From Platanthera guangdongensis (Eukaryota; Streptophyta; Magnoliopsida; Asparagales; Orchidaceae), in the NCBI GenBank assembly GCA_039583875.1, contig CM077165.1, positions 72,032,757 through 72,096,756 on the forward strand: a stretch of 64,000 bases of DNA, in the 5' to 3' direction. The position numbers were made by a program, and so were the translations under genes. The notes beneath the pieces were generated by a model. It did not search any database. It saw only the letters and a list, made by a program, of their open reading frames with translations, and had not been told where the DNA came from. Each line of letters begins with the position of its first letter. The stretch's first letter is position 1. Shown here piece by piece: positions 31,981 through 44,068 of the stretch.

Positions 31981-33579
31981 TGAAAGTCCACCTAGTGTCA
32001 GCTATGTGCACCTATGGGGGGGGAATAGGTGACGAGTAGCGCTTTTGCGGAATTTACGACGGTACCTGCACAATAAAGATAAAAGGCACAGCACACAGAA
32101 TACACAGGAAATTTATAGTGGTTCCCCGACTTGGGTACATCCACTTTCCCCCTTCGACCTATCTCCCAACAAGGGACGACTCGATCACTTCTCCAACGGG
32201 ATTGAAATCCAATCCCTGCACTAACGGAAGGAGACCTTCCACACGTGAGAGTCAACACTCCCACAAAATGGGTTGCACCCAACCCTTACAACGCGGAACA
32301 ACAGTTCCTTTACAACAAAAGTAAATATAGAAAGTACACGAGATACAAACTTCGTTTGGAGACTACGGTGTTCCTCTTCGTTCGACGATGTGTTCGTGAA
32401 GTCAACGAAAAGTTTACAACCTTGGTCTCTCTTGGAAAGGATCTTCCGAAACCGGCGGCGGCAATCCGAGCGGCGGCTTGGTTCGGGATCGGGCGGCAAC
32501 GACGATGCGCGGCAGCAGTACTTCTGAGATCCAATCTTCGTTGCAAAGCAAACTAGGTCTACCAACGGTCACTCTAGGATCGGTCGTCTCGATCGATTCG
32601 GACGGAGGAGTTTTTCCCGGTCAACAAATCGAGAGACAAGGGATTTCTGGATAGACACTTGAGACTCAAGCTTTGCTAAGCTTCTGTCGTCGGAGATCGG
32701 GAAGAAATGCGATCAGCAGCGGCGACGGACTTGCGCGAGCGGCGACGGAGGCGGCGGAGAGATTTCGTGATTTTAGGGTTGCACTCGCTCGGCTTCTTTC
32801 TGTCTAGGTATTCAGTTCAAAATACCTGTGTATAAATACTGTAGCTAACTCCAAAATGACCGTTTGTGGGACCCACAATAGAAATCCCCAAATCCCGGTC
32901 TAGAGATTTAACAGCGGCAGAATCCGGCTCAGGAAGTTCCAGAAAAATGCCAAGTCAAAATCGGTGAGAATCGAAAGTGATTCTCGCCGAGTCGCCGAGA
33001 ATCAAAGGTGATTCTCGACGATTCGGCAAGAATCAAAGATTATTCTCGTCGAATTTGCCTTGGTTGCATGCACTGCTTTAAGCCAGGTCGAGACGGCGAG
33101 AATCAACCAGTGATTCTCGTCAATTCGACGAGAATCACTCTCGCCGAATCGGCGAGAATCAACTTCTGATTCTCGACGAATCGGCGAGAATCCCAAGTGA
33201 TTCTCGCCGAATCGGCGAGAATCACTTGGTGATTCTCGTCGATTCTAACTTAGACGAATTTTCGTCTTTCCACCTATGAGATGCTCCTTGACCCATCCTT
33301 GCTCCTTGTCTGCTCTTGCATATTTACAGCCCTGTGCTTGAAAATAAGTGCACTCCAATAGAGAGAGTACACGTAGGACAACACACTGATCTGCTCAACG
33401 AGGGATTACGTCGTGCAGACCCGTGTATATTGACCTACTGCACCCTGACATTGGTGTGCTCTTAGCGTGGAAAAACTGCAAGCACAACTAGAAGGATTTT
33501 ATCAAATACATAGGCTATTGACCTTAGCTTGTCCAGGGGCTTCTTCAAATCAGGTACATTGTGGATACAATACCCAACA
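31981..33579 (-). repeat. C 3' LTR
   Basis: 1599 bp. Contains the GATTCTCG...CGAGAATC palindrome array (32965-33245) and GTATTTATAC at about 32830, a possible TATA region. Short overlapping ORFs around 32220-32565 occur on both strands, vary between the LTRs and are not genes. Confidence 0.94.
32965..33245. repeat. GATTCTCGNCGAATCGGCGAGAATC palindrome array (C 3' LTR)
   Basis: About ten copies or half-copies of GATTCTCG/CGAGAATC, often as complete palindromes around CGAATCG or CGATTCG. The 5' LTR array (40355-40705) is longer and arranged differently. Confidence 0.88.
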
Positions 33580-33602
33580 ATCTCCCCCTATTTGAAGAAG
33601 CC
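33538..33602 (-). other. PPT of C within a 13-bp inverted repeat spanning the LTR edge
   Basis: On the plus strand, GGCTTCTTCAAAT (33538-33550, inside the LTR) is the exact reverse complement of ATTTGAAGAAGCC (33590-33602, internal). The 39-nt loop holds the LTR terminus CCCAACA and the polypurine tract (minus strand AGGGGGAGAT). Confidence 0.85.
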
Positions 33603-33744
33603 TAAACCCTACAAGCTAAGGTGAATAGAGCAAATGAGAATGAAAACCATAAACTGAAAAGAGAGTTGAGTGAATTATCCATTACCAATACCAATTTCTT
33701 GGAAGCAAGCTTGGAGCCACCTTAGCCTTAGCCGAGAGGGTAGT

Positions 33745-33806
33745 CTCCCCCTTTTCGGCTTCTACAAATCGGGGTCTGTAGCGTTTTACCCTTTGCTCCC
33801 CCTCAG
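33745..33806 (-). other. Additional internal polypurine tracts of C
   Basis: The minus strand has GAAAAGGGGGAG (33756-33745) and CTGAGGGGGAGC (33806-33795), between the RNase H stop and the real PPT. Multiple purine tracts upstream of the 3' LTR are a reported Sirevirus trait. The rest of 33603-33837 shows nothing else. Confidence 0.6.
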
Positions 33807-33837
33807 TTCTTGCACGGGCCTGGAGCCTCTGTAGTCT

Positions 33838-35507
33838 TCATTCCTCATAATTGAGCATCCCCAATTCAGTCTTGAAAAGATTGAACTTGGCCTCATCTAG
33901 GGGCTTTGTGAATATATCAGCAATCTGCTTGTCCGTGGGGACATAACAGAGAGAGATATCTTTGTTCTCCACGTGCTTCCGAATGAAGTGGTAGCGTACT
34001 TCGATATGCTTCGTTCTATTGTGCGACACCGGATTATTGGCAATGGCAATTGCACTTGAGGAGTCGCAGTACATGGGTACTTCCTTGAACTGAAGGTCGT
34101 AGTCGGCTAGCTGGTTTCTGATCCATAGAAGTTATGCGCAACAGCTTCCTGCCGAGATATACTCTGACTCTGCTGTGGAGGTTGCAACACAATTCTGTTT
34201 CTTGCTGTTCCATGAGATAAGCCTCCTGCCGAGGAATTGACACGTCCCGGAGGTGCTTTTCCTGTCATCCCTGCTCCCTGCAAAATCAGCATCTGAAAAG
34301 CCTATTAGCTCGACATCATTGTTTCTCGGGTACCACAAGCCAAGATTAGGAGTACCTTTAAGGTATCTCAGAATTCGCTTTGCAGCGATATAGTGAGATT
34401 CCTTAGTGTTCACCTGATATCGGGCACAGACACATGTGGAGAACATAATATCCGGTCGACTGGCAGTAAGGTAGAGCAGGGATCCAATGATGCTTCTGTA
34501 TTTGGTTTCATCGAAAGTTTTACCTTTCTCATCCTTATCCAGAGACATGGTGGATCCCATTGGAGTCCTCATAGAGGTTGCACTCTCCATACCGAATTTC
34601 TTAAGGAGTTCATTTGTGAACTTCGTCTGAGAGATGAAGATTCCATCCTCAGACTGTTTCACTTGAAGTCCTAAGAAATACTTGAGCTCTCCCATACTGC
34701 TCATTTCAAACTTTCCTTGCATAAGTTTAGAAAACTTTTTGCAAAGATTGTTGTCCGTTGAGCCGAATATTATGTCATCGACATAGATTTGCACCAGCAA
34801 AATCTTGCCTTTGACTTCCCTGAGAAACAATGTTTTATCTATTTTACCTCTGGAGAACTTGTTCTCAAGAAGAAAACTAGATAAAGTCTCATACCAAGCT
34901 CGTGGAGCTTGTTTCAACCCATATAAGGCCTTATTAAGAAAATAAACGTGATTGGGATAAGTAGGATCGACAAAACCTGGGGGTTGAGCGACGTATACTT
35001 CCTCTTTCAGGTCTCCGTTCAGGAATGCCGATTTCACATCCATTTGATAGACTGTGAATCCTTTGTTTGAAGCATACGCCAGGAACAACCTGATTGCCTC
35101 GAGCCTTGCTACTGGTGCGAAGGTCTGGTCGAAGTCAATCCCTTCCTCCTGTCTGTAACCTTGAGCCACCAGCCTGGCCTTGTTCTTTACGATGACACCA
35201 TGTTCATCCAGCTTGTTTCTGAAGATCCACTTCGTGCCAATCACATTCTGCTTGTATGGTCTGGGAACCAGCGTCCAAACATTGTAACGTTCGAATTGAT
35301 GTAGTTCCTCTTACATGGCCAGAATCCATGCCGCATCCTTGTTCGCCTCGTCGAACTTCTTTGGCTCAACTGTGACAGGAAGCTAAGATGCAATACTTCG
35401 TTAACTGTACCTCTTCGAGTTCTGACACCAACACGAGGATCCCGATGATCTGATCTCTAGGATGATCTCTCACGTGCCGGAGCTCTAGAAGTCTGGCGTC
35501 TGGAGCT
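33838..35507 (-). pseudogene. pol: Copia C reverse transcriptase and RNase H
   Basis: The main frame 35244-34132 has [58 protein letters not shown] and the catalytic box [10 protein letters not shown]. It is followed by FLGLQVKQ and [14 protein letters not shown]. RNase H carries [19 protein letters not shown] and [12 protein letters not shown] single TAA after SCCA, in phase, interrupts it, and the rest (SSSAIAIANNPVSHNRTKHI, IADIFTKPL) runs to 33838. The region 35245-35507 holds the frameshifted RT N-terminus and linker with stops. Except for these lesions RT looks complete. Confidence 0.92.
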
Positions 35508-37000
35508 TCAACTACTTCTTGGGCTTCTCTTTCTTCTAAGAGATTTGTTCCATTTGATCTTCAACATTTTCAGATGACGTGGAGGTGGAAACTTTGACGT
35601 ACTGGGAGCGTCATCTTTAGGGGTCTCATCCAGACTCAGCTGTTCAAGTCTAGCACCTGCATCTTCAAGAATACTACTGGAAGAATTGCTGTTAAGCAAA
35701 CTTCCTTCATCAAATACAATATTTATTGATTCTTCTACCACTAGGGTTTTCTTATTGAAGACCCTATATGCCCGACTATGGGAACTATAGCCCATGAATA
35801 TGCCTTCGAAGCATTTTCACCGAATTTAGTACGCGGGTACTTCCCATTATTCAGTACATAGCATCGGCAACCAAAAATCCTCAAGTAGGACATGGTTGGT
35901 TTCCTGCCTTTCAGTAGCTCGTAGGGCGTCTTACGATGATGCTTGTTGATCAATGCTCGGTTTTGTACATGACATGCCGTATTGACACCCTCTGCCCAGA
36001 AGTATTCCGGGAGAGAAGCATCTTTCAACATTGTCGTGCAGGCTTCAATGAGAGTTCTATTTCTCCTCTCCGCAACTCCATTTTGCTGAGGAGTGCGCGG
36101 GGAGGAAAACTCATGAAAGATACCTTGTTCTTCACAAAATTCTGTCATTGCACCAGATTCGAATTCTGTTCCATGGTCACTTCTGATTTTGACCACGGAG
36201 CAGTTAAATTCGTTCTGAACCTGCTTGACAAAATTAGTGAAGATGTCAAATGTATCTGACTTTCGTTTCAAAAAGAACACCCATGTAAACCGAGAATGAT
36301 CATCAACTATCACTAGCGTATAGGACTTGCCTCCCAAGCTATGAACTTGCATTGGACCAAACAAGTCCATATGCAAAAGGTAAAGACATCGGGAAGAGTC
36401 TTTGTCAGCGATGCTCTTAAAGGTAGCCCGAGTCTGTTTGCCCATCTGGCATGCAGGACATGGGCTATCTTTGATGCACTTGATACTGGGAGCATCCCTT
36501 ACCAAGTCCTTAGAAAATAGCATACTAATTGTCTTGAAATTAATATGTGCCAATCTCTTGTGCCATTGTTCACAAAGAGATGCACTGCCTGTTGCCACAA
36601 GGCATACGGGGGTAGATGAATCTAAACTGAGAAAATCTAAACAAAAGATATTTCTGCTCCTAATGCCTGATAATACCGTTTCAGAAGAGGTACGTGAAAT
36701 TATCAGACATTTATCCTTGCAGAACTTAACGTCATAACCTTTATCACATAACTGACTTACACTGATCAGGTTATGGTTTAACCCTTCAACATAAGCCACG
36801 TCGGTGATAGAGATTATACCGTTGGAAATCATACCATAACCTCTGGTGACTCCTCGATCTGACCCTCCAAAGATGACTTTGGGTCCATTCTCGACTGGAG
36901 TGTAATCACGCAGCAGGCTTCTTGTCCCGGTCATATGCCGGGAGCATCCACTGTCCAAATACCAGATCGGCGTTTTGGTGGCCTTTGGACATTCCTGCAA
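35508..37000 (-). pseudogene. pol: Copia C protease and integrase
   Basis: The 420-codon frame 37000-35741 begins near CPKATKTPIWYLDSGCSRH, with the protease Asp in LDSGCS. Integrase has the zinc site HKRLAHINF...CPACQMGK and a complete catalytic set: LHMDLFGP, IRSDHGTEF and QQNGVAERRN. The C-terminal part (TPYELLKGRKPTMSYLRIFG) is normal until a frameshift at about 35795. The next frame (35795-35508) supplies GYSSHSRAYRVFN and an acidic linker. No catalytic residue is lost, so the frameshift is the only visible lesion. Confidence 0.92.
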
Positions 37001-37137
37001 AACAAAATTAATTTGCCTTAGGAACCCAATCGAACTTGGGTCCTAGATTCCTGGTTAGCACACTCCCCCTCGGTTGGTTAACCCTACGAGTGGTCGGTCT
37101 CGCATTGCTAACATGGGGAGTCTCGTAGTTCCTTGGA

Positions 37138-39320
37138 TTAAAACCAACAATCCACGGCAAAGTGACCGACTTTGCCACAGCACCAACAGTCAAATCTGTT
37201 GTACCTCTTCCTAGGCTCCTGCCTTACCCTGGGAACGGTGGGTACTACTGGGCCCTTGGATCTGGAGGTGGAGGCCTCATGGTGACAACAGTCGCATGAC
37301 TTTGCCACCTTTTGTATAACAGGCTTGGCTTTTGGTGCCTGCTTTCCATTATGGCCGCTAGAGAACGGACCATAATTTCCTATGTGGATTTCCTCATAAG
37401 GTGCCTTGAAGGCACTCTCACCGAAGTTCCGGGGAAAGTTCCAACCGTCATACCGGCTCTTTGGCTTTGCAACCGAGGGCCGGAAATGATGCCCAAATGT
37501 TGACTCAAAGTCGTGTTGGTTGTAAGGAAAGCCAGGCTTTCTGAACGCCACAGGACTAAGAGGAGCCTTACCCTTTTCATCAGCAGAGGCCTTCTTGGCG
37601 GCCTTATTCTTCCTCTGGTTCTTGTTTCTCCTAGATGAAGAACCAGGTACCCCTATATGCCCCAAGCCAGCTCCTTTGGCCCGAGCAGAGAAGGTATCAA
37701 CGACTAGGAAGAACTGTTTTTGGCATGGAGAAGCTCTTGACGATCTTCCTTTCTGTCGCAAGTAGTTCTTCCAACTTGTCGACTTCCTCCTGCTTTAGAT
37801 CAAGGAGCTTCAAAGACTCTGAATGCTTGGAAGTCAGGTCAAGGTGTTCCTGTCGGAGAGAAATCAAGCTAGTGACCTCTTCCCTTAGGGATACACACTC
37901 ACCCTTAAGGAATTTTACTTCCTTCTTCTCAGCCTTCAGTCTCTTTCGGCACTCATCGAAAGTGTTGAGCAGAAGCTCATACTTCTCGAGGAGCTCAGCT
38001 TCACGGGCTGAAGGGCCATCCTCAGGTTCATCATCCTGAGACTCAGGATCAGAGTCGGAGTCGGAGAGAGGGGTGTGAGCTTTTACCTTCCCAGTAAATG
38101 GGGGACATTCTCCTTCTGAGTCGGAGCGACCCACCAGCCCGAAGTAGGCTTCCTCATCATCACTGGAGTCTGAGGAATCAGACTCACTTAGTGTCTTTGG
38201 CCTTCTTGCGATGTAGCTCCGCTCCTTCTTCTTATCTCTGGAGGATTTGAGCTCCTCTCCTTTCCCTTTTTCTCTTTTGCTTTGATGGCAGTCAGCCACG
38301 ACGTGTCCTAGCTCATTGCATCCAAAGCAAATAATATCAGAAGAACGATGTTTGTTAGGTTTAGATGCATACCTGTCAGAAGAATAATTTTTCTTCTGAT
38401 GCCTGGAGGAGGAGCTGTCTTTCTTTCTTTGATTCCTCATTTTGAGGAACTTCTTGAACTCTCGGGTGATGAGGGAGAAATCCTCCTCCGACAGCTCTGA
38501 GCCGGAGGAGCATGGTTCAGAGTCCTCCTCCTCTTCCTTACTCCTCGCACGATATGACATCGCACCCTTGCCCTTTCTGGAGTAACTGGCTTTTAGGGCC
38601 ACAGTCTTTTCTTTTGCAGCAGCCTTCTCTGCTTCTTCCTCTGCCTTCCTGGTGTTCAGCTGAAATTCATAGGACATCAGCTTCCCGAACAGGATTTGTG
38701 GATCAGTTTCTGCTAGTCTGCCAAATTCTCTGATGGCGCAGATCTTTGTGTCTCCATTCCTTAGTAAGGGACCTAAGGAATTTGTCATTGAGTTCACCAT
38801 TGGTGAACACTCTTCCGTAGCCCTTGAGGGCGTTGACAATCTTCAGGAAGTTCTCGTATGTGACTCCGATTTCTTCCTTAGGCCCTTGCCTGAAGGCCTC
38901 ATATTTTTGGTTCAGGAGGGATCTCCGATCATCCCTCACTTCATCCGTACCCTCCATTAGGATGATCAGGCACTGCCAGATCTTCTGAGCAGTCCTGCAG
39001 TTGCTGAAATTTTGCATCATGGAATCATCAACTGCGCTCACCAGAATGTTTCTTGCCTTCTTGTCCAGTCCTACGAGCACCATCTCGTCTTTGTCCATTT
39101 CAGAAAGTGTCTTCGGCACCTTCTTGGTGGGATCGATGGTGGAGGCCTTGGTGGGGACATAAGGTCCCTCCTCCACGATCATGAAGAGTCGAGGATCGAC
39201 TGCTTCCATGTAAAACCTGATTCTTTCCTTCCAGATCGGAAAGTTTAGCCTGGTGCATACTGGGATCTTGCCGGAGAACTTGAGCCCGTCCATAGTAGAT
39301 ATTTGTCTTCTTCTTGACAC
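37138..39320 (-). pseudogene. gag: Copia C gag, long Sirevirus-like
   Basis: Three overlapping frames make one gag: 39320-38703 (capsid, MDGLKFSGKIPVCTRLNF, FPIWKERIRFYM), 38839-37697 and 37761-37138. The middle part has the knuckle CFGCNELGHVVADC, a Ser/Asp/Glu-rich acidic block and a long heptad region (about 38010-37720) that should form a coiled coil. The last part is basic and ends with a second knuckle, CWCCGKVGHFAVDC. Two frameshifts separate the parts. A gag of about 700 residues with two knuckles and a coiled coil is characteristic of Sireviruses. The interval 37001-37137 between gag and protease is full of stops. Confidence 0.9.
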
Positions 39321-39368
39321 TAGGGGCAGGATTCAACTCAAGGTGTTGACCTTTTTGATGAGCAACCT

Positions 39369-39381
39369 GGCTTTGATACCA
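39369..39381 (-). other. Primer binding site of C (tRNA-iMet)
   Basis: The minus strand reads TGGTATCAAAGCC, two bases after the LTR 3' end GGACTTTCA. Confidence 0.85.
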
Positions 39382-39383
39382 CT

Positions 39384-41037
39384 TGAAAGTCCACCTAGTG
39401 TCAGCTATGTGCACCTATGGGGGGGGAATAGGTGACGAGTAGCGCTTTTGCGGAATTTACGACGGTACCTGCACAATAAAGATAAAAGGCACAGCACACA
39501 GAATACACAGGAAATTTATAGTGGTTCCCCGACTTGGGTACATCCACTTTCCCCCTTCGACCTATCTCCCAACAAGGGACGACTCGGTCACTTCTCCAAC
39601 GGGATTGAAATCCAATCCCTGCACTAACGGAAGGAGCCTTCCACACGTGAGAGTCAACACTCCCACAAAACGGGTTGCACTCAACCCTTACAATGCGGAA
39701 CAACAGTTCCTTTACAACAAAAGTAAATATAGAAAGTACACGAGATACAAACTTCGTTTGGAGACTACGGTGTTCCTCTTCGTTCGACGACGTGTTCGTG
39801 AAGTCAACGAAAAGTTTACAACCTTGGTCTCTCTTGGAAAGGATCTTCCCGAAACCGGCGGCGGCAATCCGAGCGGCGGCTTGGTTCGGGATCGACGGCA
39901 ACGACGATGCGCGGCAGCAGTACTTCTGAGATCCAATCTTCGTTGCAAAGCAAACTAGGTCTACCAACGGTCACTCTAGGATCGGTCGTCTCGATCGATT
40001 CGGACGGAGGAGTTTTTCCGGTCAACAAATCGAGAGACAAGGGATCTCTGGATAGACACGTGAGACTCAAGCTTTGCTAAGCTTCTGTCGCCGGAGATCG
40101 GGAAGAAATGCGATCAGCAGCGGCGACGGACTTGCGCGAGCGGCGACGGAGGCGGCGGAGAGATTTCGCGATTTTAGGGTTGCACTCGCTCGGCTTCTTT
40201 CTGTCTAGGTATTCAGTTCAAAATACCTGTGTATAAATACTGTAGCTAACTCCAAAATGACCGTTTGTGGGACCCACAATAGAAATCCCGGTCCAGAGAT
40301 TTAACAGCGGCAGAATCCGGCTCAGGAAGTTCCAGAAAAATGCCAAGTCAAAATCGGTGAGAATCGAAAGTGATTCTCGCCGATTCTCGACGATTCGGCG
40401 AGAATCAAAGATGATTCTCGTCGAATTTGCCTTGGTTGCACGCACTGCTTTAAGCCAGGTCGAGATGGCGAGAATCAACCAGTGATTCTCGTCGATTCGA
40501 CGAGAATCACTAGTGATTCTCGCCGAATCGGCGAGAATCACTAAGGGATTCTCGTCGATTCTTACTTAGACGCAGAGGTGCTTGCTTAGAAGTTGCTGGA
40601 TCGAGTTCGGCGAGAATCAACTTCTGATTCTCGACGAATCGGCGAGAATCCCAAGTGACTCTCGCCGAATCGGCGAGAATCACTTGGTGATTCTCGTCGA
40701 TTCTAACTTAGACGAATTTTCGTCTTTCCACCTATGAGATGCTCCTTGACCCATCCTTGCTCCTTGTCTGCTCCTGCATATTTACAGCCCTGTGCTTGAA
40801 AATAAGTGCACTCCAATAGAGAGAGTACACGTAGGCCAACACACTGATCTGCTCAACGAGGGATTACGTCGTGCAGACCCGTGTATATTGACCTACTGCA
40901 CCCTGACATTGGTGTGCAATTAGCGTGGAAAAACTGCAAGCACAACTAGAAGGATTTTATCAAATACATAGGCTATTGACCTTAGCTTGTCCAGGGGCTT
41001 CTTCAAATCAGGTACATTGTGGATACAATACCCAACA
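39384..41037 (-). repeat. C 5' LTR
   Basis: 1654 bp, collinear with 31981-33579 but with a rearranged palindrome region and about 55 bp longer overall. Ends CCCAACA, next to the TSD ataat. Confidence 0.94.
40355..40705. repeat. Palindrome array in C 5' LTR
   Basis: Same GATTCTCG/CGAGAATC motif as 32965-33245. This copy has an extra block around 40510-40615 (including 'cttacttagacgcagagg') that the 3' LTR lacks, and it lacks a unit present there near 32995-33030. Confidence 0.87.
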
Positions 41038-41551
41038 ATAATCTCGAGAACTCTTCCATCGAGACATCACCAAGTTTCCTACCTCTCAATAAGTGCAGCT
41101 CCAATCCTTCCCACCACGTTCTCGCTTCACCGTCCAAAAGGAACGTAGCGATGGTGGTCATTTGCCACTCCTCCGTCTCCGTTGCTGTCATGACTCTCTT
41201 CACCCTGGAGAGCCAGTCTTCAGCCTGAGATGGGGTTCCCAACCCCGAGAATAACGGAGGGTTAAAGCTCATTACATACTTAAGCTGCCTCTCGGTTGAC
41301 CTCCTTGGCACCACCGGTTCCACAACCACTTGCTCCACTCTCCTCGGCTCAGCCTCTTGAAGAGGTTCCTGCTCCATCACAGGAGCGGGCTCCTGCGTTT
41401 GCCTTGCAGGCTGCGCATTTATCACGGCCAACACCGCTTCAGCCACCAATCGTATATTCTCAGCCGATAGAGGTGTTGCAGGAGCAACATCCGGTGCACT
41501 ACTAGCCTCAGAAACTCGGCGTTCTGACGGCCCAACACCACTTCTGGTCAC
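41038..41551 (-). pseudogene. gag: Chromovirus B gag, N-terminal part
   Basis: Starts MTRSGVGPSERRVSEASSA at 41551. A Pro/Glu-rich segment leads into the capsid: MSFNPPLFSGLGTPSQAEDW, FLLDGEARTWWEGL, then VSMEEFSRLL where copia C was inserted. The open frame is undamaged up to that point and continues at 31975. Confidence 0.92.
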
Positions 41552-41761
41552 CTATAGTGGTACAAAACACCGTTAAGTGACCAAATAAAATTGCAAACAG
41601 CAATTATAGGAACACGCAGGATCCTCAAACACGAGTATTTTCATTCCTAAGTGGACATTCATGGGTTCTTTTACTGTTATAACGATGACGCACACAATTT
41701 GCTCACCACCCCTTAAAAAGAATTCGCCCACGAATTCACTTTAAGCCCGACCAAAACCAGT

Positions 41762-41773
41762 AGTCTGATACCA
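41762..41773 (-). other. Primer binding site of B (tRNA-iMet)
   Basis: The minus strand reads TGGTATCAGACT, three bases after the LTR end GTGTTACA. The leader 41552-41761 shows no gene. Confidence 0.8.
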
Positions 41774-41776
41774 AAT

Positions 41777-44068
41777 TGTAACACCCCCTATACGTCACAT
41801 AGCATATAGTAGTAGGTCCGGCCGGGGCCCGACGTCGTATGCCACAGACAGATCGGGTGGTTACTCATGGAAACCATCCAACCAATCAACGTCCTACACA
41901 GAGCATTCTAGCGGAAGCAGTTTATAAAAGTTGCAATAAAGAACCCAGCATTAGAGCATGAATGTCCACTAATACCAAATAGGAATGTTACAAATACCAA
42001 CGTAAGCCTTAAGGCCTTACAAAATGTTTCACTTGATATTACATGATTTACAAACCACGGCACGCAGGCCGGTCATACATGAATAAAACAGTAAACACTT
42101 CCATTTGGGCCTTCGAGGGCCGGCTTCGCAAAAAGGGCTTTAGCCCGCTATTGACCGCTTGGTCCAGCAGCACCTGCAAGCAACAAACCACCGCACGGTG
42201 GCAAAACATGGCAACGGTCAGCAATGCTGACCAAATTATAACGATCCCACCCCCAACTCGGGGCGACGATGCTCCTTCCCTACATTTCATTAGCATAAGC
42301 GAGCAATAAATATATATATAGCCATTTCATCACAGACGTTGGCTCGCACGGCCACACGCCCCGTGCTCTCAGGGCACATTCTCGGTGAACCGGTCGATGT
42401 CACGACAATTAAAGCCATAGACATTCCGGACTCACCACCGCCACTTAGATGGCCAAACCTATGAGCAATATGTCTTCTTGGCCTGGGTCACGACAATTTA
42501 AGCCATCGACCGCCGAAGACCTTAATCTATGCCAACGGCAAGTGCCACGTGCCTTTAGGTCTCTTTAACCGAACGACATAGAACGGGTACGGTTCCATCT
42601 AACTCGTGCTCACATCGCAACGACAATTTAAGCCATTTGCGCGGGTCAAACTTCCACCGAGTCCCATTTCCATCACAATTCACATAACCCGGTTATGTTC
42701 AAGTTGGCTCTCAGGCCACCAAGTTGGCAAGATCTCGTATCCGCCTAGTTTTCCGGGTGCACCTTTGGGTTAGTCCTCAAGGCTCCCTGCTGCAATCTAC
42801 CGCGTAGAAAATCCGAAAAACAATCAATAGCACGGAGTCTTCTCCGGCATTTATGCAATGCAACATCACCGATCCAGACCAACATGTCCGGGTAGGCTTC
42901 ATACATCATGCCTATGTCCGTTCTCGCTTACGGACTCTAAACAACGGGGACTTCACATATCTACCCGAAGGAATGCCTCCAACTCTCCGCAAACTCGCGA
43001 GAGCGGGCTTCCTATGCAACGAAGGAGAGCTACTCATGCTCAAGAAGAGAATCGTTACCCTAGCGTTCCTCTTTGGCGCCATTGAAAAGTAAACGGATGA
43101 AAAGCACCGCACTAGCTTTGCCTCCATGGATCCGGCGTCGGCTCGCGATTTGGAGCTTCGAAGCTCCTCCAATGGCCGGATCTAGCTCCTTCTTCCTTCC
43201 TTGGCTCTCCTCTCTCTCTAAGATTTTAGAAAGATAACAACTTAAGAAAAGTGAGGGTTTCTAAGTCCAATCCCGGGTATATCCCTTCAGGAACAACCCC
43301 CAGCCGTTGGATCTCAAAATAAGGAAACGAACGGCTTTGATTCGGGACTAAAATGCCCAATCTGGACCGAACACGGCCTGGCACACGCCCGTGTCCAGGG
43401 TCGTGTGCCTCATTCGCCGTCAAAATCGGCTCGCCTGGAACCTCACACGGGTATCGAATACGCCCGTGTTCGAGCTGACACGCTCGTGTTCCACCTGACA
43501 CGGTCGTGTGGCCGGCCGTGTACCCCCATCATTTTTCCCCGAAAATAACCCGAGCACTGCACGGGTTCTAGGACACGCCCGTGTCCTTGCCCGTGTCACC
43601 TTGACACGCCTGGGCTCCAAGCCGTGTATACGGTCTCGACACTCGATACTTCGTCGAGCGAAGATCGTCGACCTGATGACACGGCCTTGGACACGCCCGT
43701 GTCCTAGGCCGTGTTCCTTGTCTCGACATAATGTCGAGACCAAAGTGTCGACTTCCCGGGACGAGTGTCGACACGGGTCGACACGCCCTGCGACACGCCC
43801 GTGTCGCAGACCGTGTGTCATGTCTCGACACTTCGTCGAACGCAGAGTGTCGACTTCGCGGCTAAGTGTCGACACAGGTCGACACGCCCTGCGACACGCC
43901 CGTGTCGCAGGCCGTGTGCCCAGTCTCGACACAATGTCGAGACCAAAGTGTCGACACAGGCTTGACACGCCCTAGGACAGCCCGTGTCCCAGGCCGTGTG
44001 CCTGCAGCCAGAACCCAAAATTGGCCCAAAACGTCCCCCGTCACTCCTTTGAGTTTCAGGGCGTTACA
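41777..44068 (-). repeat. B 5' LTR
   Basis: 2292 bp, TGTAACACCCCC...GGGCGTTACA, very similar to the interrupted 3' LTR. Contains the ACACGCCCGTGT/GTCGAC cluster at about 43365-44005. Short ORFs inside follow the repeat and are not genes. Confidence 0.94.

Larger units (their letters stand above)
31981..41037 (-). mobile_element. Element C: Sirevirus-like Ty1/copia in the gag of B
   Basis: LTRs are 31981-33579 (3') and 39384-41037 (5'), TGAAAGTCC...CCCAACA on the plus strand. A perfect TSD, ataat, lies at 31976-31980 and 41038-41042. Between them, in minus order, are the PBS, a long gag with coiled coil and two knuckles, protease, integrase, RT, RNase H, several purine tracts and the PPT. The long gag, repeated polypurine tracts and LTR palindromes suggest a Sirevirus (SIRE/Maximus). 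It is one of the less damaged elements, with frameshifts in gag and the integrase/RT linker and one stop in RNase H. Confidence 0.94.
17909..44068 (-). mobile_element. Element B: Tekay/Del-like chromovirus inside E, carrying C and D
   Basis: LTRs lie at 17909-27833 (3', split by copia D) and 41777-44068 (5'). A perfect 5-bp TSD, acatc, flanks it (17904-17908 and 44069-44073). B is inserted between the protease and RT of E at the EYPDVF/DLPGAPP motif. B and E share LTR termini, PBS, gag and pol structure, so this is insertion of one family into its own relative. Minus-strand order is 5' LTR, PBS, gag (split by C), intron-like spacer, protease, RT, RNase H, integrase, chromodomain relic and 3' LTR. 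Confidence 0.94.

Noticed and set aside
32220..32565. ORFs of 78-114 codons in C LTRs (also 39401-39967)
   Set aside because: Overlapping frames on both strands within LTR U5/R-type sequence, different in the two LTRs.
36402..36737. Plus-strand ORFs inside copia C
   Set aside because: Antisense to clear integrase coding.
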